From positions 42,445,946 to 42,509,945 of the forward strand of contig NC_134465.1 in NCBI RefSeq assembly GCF_047948215.1: DNA of 64,000 bases. Reading direction: 5' to 3'. This stretch comes from Lycorma delicatula. Its lineage: Eukaryota; Arthropoda; Insecta; Hemiptera; Fulgoridae. The notes beneath the pieces are model-generated. The model was given only the letters and a program-made list of their open reading frames with translations. It was not told the origin of the DNA and searched no databases. Below, in pieces: positions 59,791 through 64,000 of the stretch (position 1 is its first letter; each line of letters starts with the position of its first letter). The translations under genes and the position numbers were made by a program.

Positions 59791-60640
59791 AAAAAATCCA
59801 AATGTTTCTAAATTGAAACCCCGCTTTATTTAGAGGTCTGACACATTTTTGGCCCAGTTGATTTCAATCAAAAGAGTAGGTACAAAGATGTTACAACAGT
59901 CTTAAATATAAAATGTTAATATTATACGGCTAATGTTTTTTGAGTTAGCCGATACATATATACAGATGTCAAGCCTGAACTATCAATGTGGATTCAGGGA
60001 TGGTGAAAGTGAATATTTCCGTTGAAATCTTAAAACCGAAATTTTTCGCGATCACAATACTTCCTTTACTTCGTACAAGGAAGTAAAAGAGGGTTTGTTT
60101 ACAAAGAATTTTTAACGAATTTTACTTTAAAAATTTCTCTATATTTTATTACAATTTCCAAACACTTTTCAACTTATAATTATAATAATACCTTATGTTA
60201 ATTTTATATATATATTTTTTTTTTTAATGTAGAAATAGAACTTTCTACATTTTATTTTTTCGGTTGTAAATTTAGGATACAACGAAGAAAGTGGCAAATG
60301 TGTTTAATATTTTGCTAATACGAATATCTGACAAAAGAAAGTTTTAAATATTATTTTTAATGGTCTACATTACAAAAGTAAAAAATAATCAAATGTTTTT
60401 TCTAAAAATTATTCTATTATCTAAAGTTTTATGTTTAGAAAGATTTTTTAAGCAACCGTTTTAACAGAAAACAATACTAAGAATAAATCACAATTTCTAC
60501 ATAAAATTATGTTTGATTTCACATGTAATTTAATCATTTTAAATGTATAAAATCATTTAATGTATAAGTTGAAAGCTCCTAAATTGGTTTTTTGTCGCCT
60601 CAGATGTTTTAAATAGCGTAATTAGAAATATTTTTTTTCG
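59791..60640. other. Non-coding stretch with a hairpin-ended repeat segment
   Basis: 59,940-60,086 looks like a repeat end: 'ggattcagggatgg', 'gatcacaatac', then a 9-bp stem TACTTCCTT (60,058-60,066) / AAGGAAGTA (60,077-60,085) with a 10-base loop. The rest is AT-rich without readable genes. Confidence 0.45.
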
Positions 60641-60990
60641 TCGTCGGAGGAAAACCCTTGCGGGCCTACCCTAAAAACCCCCTCTTACAACATGGATTGT
60701 CGGGCCCACCTTATGGTATTATCACAGCTCCCCATGTGTCTTTTCTCCATTCACACCTCCATTGCTGGCCCTATACCTCGATCTCATCAGGATCCTACGG
60801 TTTATTTATTTTTATTAACCTTCACCTTGTGGTCGGGGACCTGCTCCGAGGAAGAATCAGAGGTAATTATTCACCCCTGGACATCTTCCACCATCTTTTT
60901 CGGATGATCTTAACCAACTTAGTAGAGACCACGTGCCGCGATAGTTCGGTTTGTAGTAGTCCCAATGATGTTCTCATTGGGAAATAAAAA
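60641..60990 (+). other. GC-rich block with a 109-codon frame, unassigned
   Basis: A GC-rich island in AT-rich DNA with overlapping frames of 109 (60,658-60,987) and 71 codons. Residues are varied (many Pro, His, Leu, Ser) but no family is recognised. Composition and abrupt borders suggest a transposon-derived segment rather than a host exon. Confidence 0.3.
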
Positions 60991-62200
60991 GTGCCACAAA
61001 ACACGCAGTAATCAGCCTATTTATCAACCTTTTTTTTTTCAAAAACATTCTGAAGAATATAATTGACAGATTAATAAGACAAAAACATTTGTAAAAAATA
61101 AAAATCATGTACTTTTTACCGCATGTTATGTTTTAATTAATTTAAAGATCGGTAACTAACATAGACGAAAGGAAAACTTTACTAAAAGCATAAAAAGACA
61201 AGTGATATATACTTGTAAAACAATTACTTTTTGTTGTGAAGAATGTAAAATTTCTTATTTTATTATTATTCTTTATAATTGTTGTGTGGAAAGCAAAAAC
61301 ACTTAATATAATGAGTTTCTACGGTTAGAAAGAGCAAAGAGCTAGCAGACTTTTGCAAGAAATTCATGCGCTTGCCAAAATCATAATTTTAGTGACAGGT
61401 CAAATTTTGAATTATTATTTCTTTATTATACTACCCGTAATCCTTAAAACATTTATGAACGTGTTGCATTCTTCCTCATCCCTAATTTCATTTTTCTTTC
61501 AGTACCACCAGTAGACACTTATGTAAATATCTTTACTTTTTGAATAAAAAAGAAAATAACGAGCTCGGAATAAGGCAGAGTAAGAGAATTATGCATAAAC
61601 GCATTTATACTTTTAACAGAAAAAAATTAGAAGGAAAGAGATTAAGCCGGCGAGATGAAAACTATTGTCGGTACACATTTAATAGAGAAATTGAGTTCCT
61701 CCTCACTGTTCTAAAGCTAGAGTTCCTATACGACTCAATGTCCCATTAGAGACATAAAATAGGTCAAGAGTGAAAAAAATGTAGAATCCAATTCCAATTC
61801 AGATTTGTGACAGACATCAAATTTTTAGATCTTGTCAAGTTACATTATTCTCAAGAGGTGGAAATTTAATATCCTACTTCCCTAACTATATATATCCATC
61901 AAGAAATAAAATACTTTTATACGTCGAAAAATTTTTATTAAGAGCTTTTATCTAATGTATCTCATTTAAATCACTATGTCTTATCATCGATTCAAATTAA
62001 ACTATTTGAATAAAAAAATGATTGTATAGCGTAATCGATTCGTTATTTAAATTACAGTTATCATAAAGTAATAATTCTTGCTCCACTGGATGACTGATCT
62101 CATCTGTTTTCTGAATTCGTACACATGGTACACGTAATATTTTCCAAATACCCAATCGAAAAAATACATGAGCATCAAAATAAAACAAAACTATTAATAC
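60991..62200. other. AT-rich non-coding stretch
   Basis: A 69-codon plus frame at 61,540-61,749 is Lys/Arg-rich and not recognised. No other signal. Confidence 0.5.
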
Positions 62201-62202
62201 AT

Positions 62203-62226
62203 ACATATATATATATATATATATGT

Positions 62227-62295
<69 letters not shown>

Positions 62296-62309
62296 CGTGT
62301 GTGTGTGTG

Positions 62310-62366
<57 letters not shown>

Positions 62367-62367
62367 A
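62203..62367. repeat. Compound microsatellite (TA)n-(GT)n-(GA)n
   Basis: TA units, a long GT tract with interspersed GC steps, and a GA tail. Simple slippage-prone DNA; its Cys/Val and Thr/His frames are not genes. Confidence 0.95.
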
Positions 62368-63369
62368 AATTGGTAGTGAAAGCATTGGATTAAACGTATT
62401 AATGTAGTTAAAAGGACACTTTTAATTAGATTTTGAATGTTATATCAATGAGATTGTATTCTCTATGTATTTGGGAATTCTTCATTGTCCCGTTGAGATT
62501 GTGTTCATTAAACGGTGCTAGTGTGTTTATATTCGTGTATCTGATTGTTCTGCTGCGTAAAATTAACTTCCTAAAACAAATTACATGTTTTTTATTAATA
62601 TACATGTATGTATGTATGTTTATGCATTCATTTCATACATGTTTTCTATTCAATAACAGTTTTTAACCCTTTTATATAAAAGGTATTTTTAAATAAATTA
62701 TTATTCTTCAGGTAATTTTTGTTTCAATAATAAAAGATTTTGCTCTTTGATGTGTTTTTAGTACATTTAGAGTACTTGAACGTAGAGATGAATTTTTTCT
62801 GGTCTAATAATTTCGCGTATATATTTGAATAAGAAAATTATTAAAGCATAATGTAAAAATATTTTTTTTCTTTTTCTTAAATTATTAATCACCACAAAAA
62901 CTTTTGAAGCTTGTAAATTGGAATATGGAATATCTTTTTTCTTCAAAGAGTCAATTTTCAATCGTTTTCAGAGATTTAATTTAAATTATTTCTTACAGTA
63001 AATTATTCTACTTGTATGAAATCATTAAGTAAATTTAGCTTGACATGTAGAAAAAAAATATAAATATGTTTACAAATTTATATTATTATATATAATATAT
63101 AATAAAAAATATATTTATAAATATAAATAAACGCGTAAGCTTACTCGCTGTCTTATCCATTCCTTTTTTATGACTGGCGTGACAGTTTTTAAAGTCACCT
63201 AGTCTGAATCGACTTCCTTACTGTAGGTGTCCATATGAAGATACGTTGTTTCCCGTTGTCTCTGAGATTCTTAATACAGCAATTGCACTTAATCATGTAA
63301 TGTAAAATTTACCATGGAAACAGAAAACAACTATTGTTTAAATTTTTTAGGCATAAAAATATACAATAA
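62368..63369. other. AT-rich non-coding stretch
   Basis: Short frames only and nothing recognised. An AT-rich stretch at 63,050-63,130 leads to a small GC-richer patch (63,140-63,240). Confidence 0.5.
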
Positions 63370-64000
63370 TTTATATATATAAAAATGAATATTTGTTTGT
63401 CTGTATGTCTCTTATGCCTTCCTAAACCGTTAATCCGATAGCGATGAAACTTTGGGGAATGGTTGGACGCATGCCGGGGAAGGTTTCTGAATTAGTTTGG
63501 ACCCGCTAGATGGCGCTGGGGTTGAGATATTTAGAAAAATTGTATTTATCCACCGATTGAGTTCATATTTAGAATATGAACATTAGTTACGTGAAAAGAA
63601 ATATTTTTGCAAAAACTATACCCGCTAGGTGGGGCCGGTTTCGAGAAATTTACGAAACAAACAGACTTTTTTATTCAATATATATATATATATATATATA
63701 TATAAGGCATGTTCGTATGTGTGTCCGCAAAAGACCAAAAAACTAATGGACCGATTTACGCGCGGGCAAAAGGGGAAAATGGAAAACGGGGAAAAGGTGG
63801 AAAGAGAAAAGGGGAAAACGGAAAAGGGTAAAAAGGAAACCTATAGAGGGGTGAGGGAGAAGGGCGAAAAGGAAGTTGGAAAGGGAAATGGGGAAGGAGA
63901 ATAAGTGAAAGGTAAAATTTTTGAAGTTAATTTTTTTATCAAATTTTCAATTGTGTTCATTTAAACTCCCTCTTTCCCACTCTATATATATATATATTTA
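63370..64000 (+). mobile_element. Helitron-like repeat, copy C, cut by the window end
   Basis: It begins 'tatatatataaaaatgaata' near 63,373, then the same 'cctaaaccgttaatccga' and 'gatgaaactttgggga' blocks as copy B. Next come one and a half 'acccgctagatggcgctgg' modules, an AT microsatellite (63,679-63,704), 'ggaccgatttacgcgcgggc' and an A/G-rich tract (about 63,766-63,903). The last 60 bases match the sequence just inside the 3' hairpin of the Helitron-like element at 25,070-25,693 ('tttcaattgtgttcattta'), so the 3' end should lie just past the window. The 91-codon Lys/Glu frame over the A/G tract is spurious. Confidence 0.65.

Noticed and set aside
62125..62385. Frames over the GT/GA tract
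   Set aside because: Low-complexity repeat translation only.
63629..63904. 91-codon Lys/Glu/Gly-rich plus frame
   Set aside because: It reads through the AT microsatellite and A/G-rich variable tract of a Helitron-like repeat; no complexity or family match.

Overview
This window is AT-rich eukaryotic DNA, and the repeat content points to an insect, most likely a hemipteran; I cannot name the species. Supporting signs are tRNA-derived SINEs, an RTE-like LINE, Penelope-like, piggyBac-like, P-like and Helitron-like elements, long CA/GT microsatellites, and no operon-like gene spacing. I found no intact host protein-coding gene and no true rRNA or tRNA gene. Most longer open frames are chance frames in satellite or microsatellite DNA. 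The identifiable coding sequence is decayed transposon protein.

Left part (1-20,500): long AT-rich stretches with scattered transposon relics. The clearest structure is a nested insertion at 7.2-9.5 kb. A minus-strand SINE was hit by a plus-strand SINE, leaving a 12-bp target duplication. It was also hit by a 1,550-bp P-superfamily-like element (7891-9440) with 22-bp perfect terminal inverted repeats, a 15-bp subterminal inverted repeat and an exact 8-bp target duplication. A complete SINE with a 15-bp duplication lies at 3434-3713. Two pieces of an RTE-like LINE lie at about 13.98-14.50 and 17.28-17.99 kb. A cluster of degenerate tRNA-like modules lies at 19.0-19.5 kb.

Middle part (20,500-40,450): candidate first exons or promoters at 20.67-20.80 and 31.72-31.96 kb, both weak. 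There is a long inverted repeat carrying a recurring motif at 23.4-24.3 kb. A Helitron-like element at 25,070-25,693 has both termini readable in an A^T target. A possible hAT-type MITE lies at 29.08-29.50 kb and a GC-rich element with splice-like signals at 33.5-34.7 kb. Two decayed Penelope-like retroelements lie head to tail on the minus strand at 36.58-39.72 kb, one with a GIY-YIG endonuclease domain.

Right-centre (40,455-56,565): a 16-kb two-level satellite. A monomer of about 107 bp, built from short dyads, occurs in blocks of 2, 4, 5, 6, 7, 9 or 12. The blocks alternate with an AT-rich linker of about 370-420 bp, giving 18 linker-plus-block units. Part of the array is a higher-order repeat of 1,372 bp (792 + 580), and another part is a 2,493-bp duplication that appears identical over most of its length. 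The monomer has no stop codon in any minus-strand frame and its length is not a multiple of three, which creates spurious frames of up to 317 codons.

Right edge (56,565-64,000): a diverged single linker copy outside the array, two further Helitron-like repeats, and a piggyBac transposase C-terminal pseudogene at 59.07-59.79 kb. That pseudogene is interrupted by a 185-bp CA/CACACC microsatellite that appears to have grown out of its own Cys-His-Thr codons. GT/GA microsatellites follow. As far as can be read, nothing here forms a working pathway. The window records layered transposition plus recent satellite amplification.
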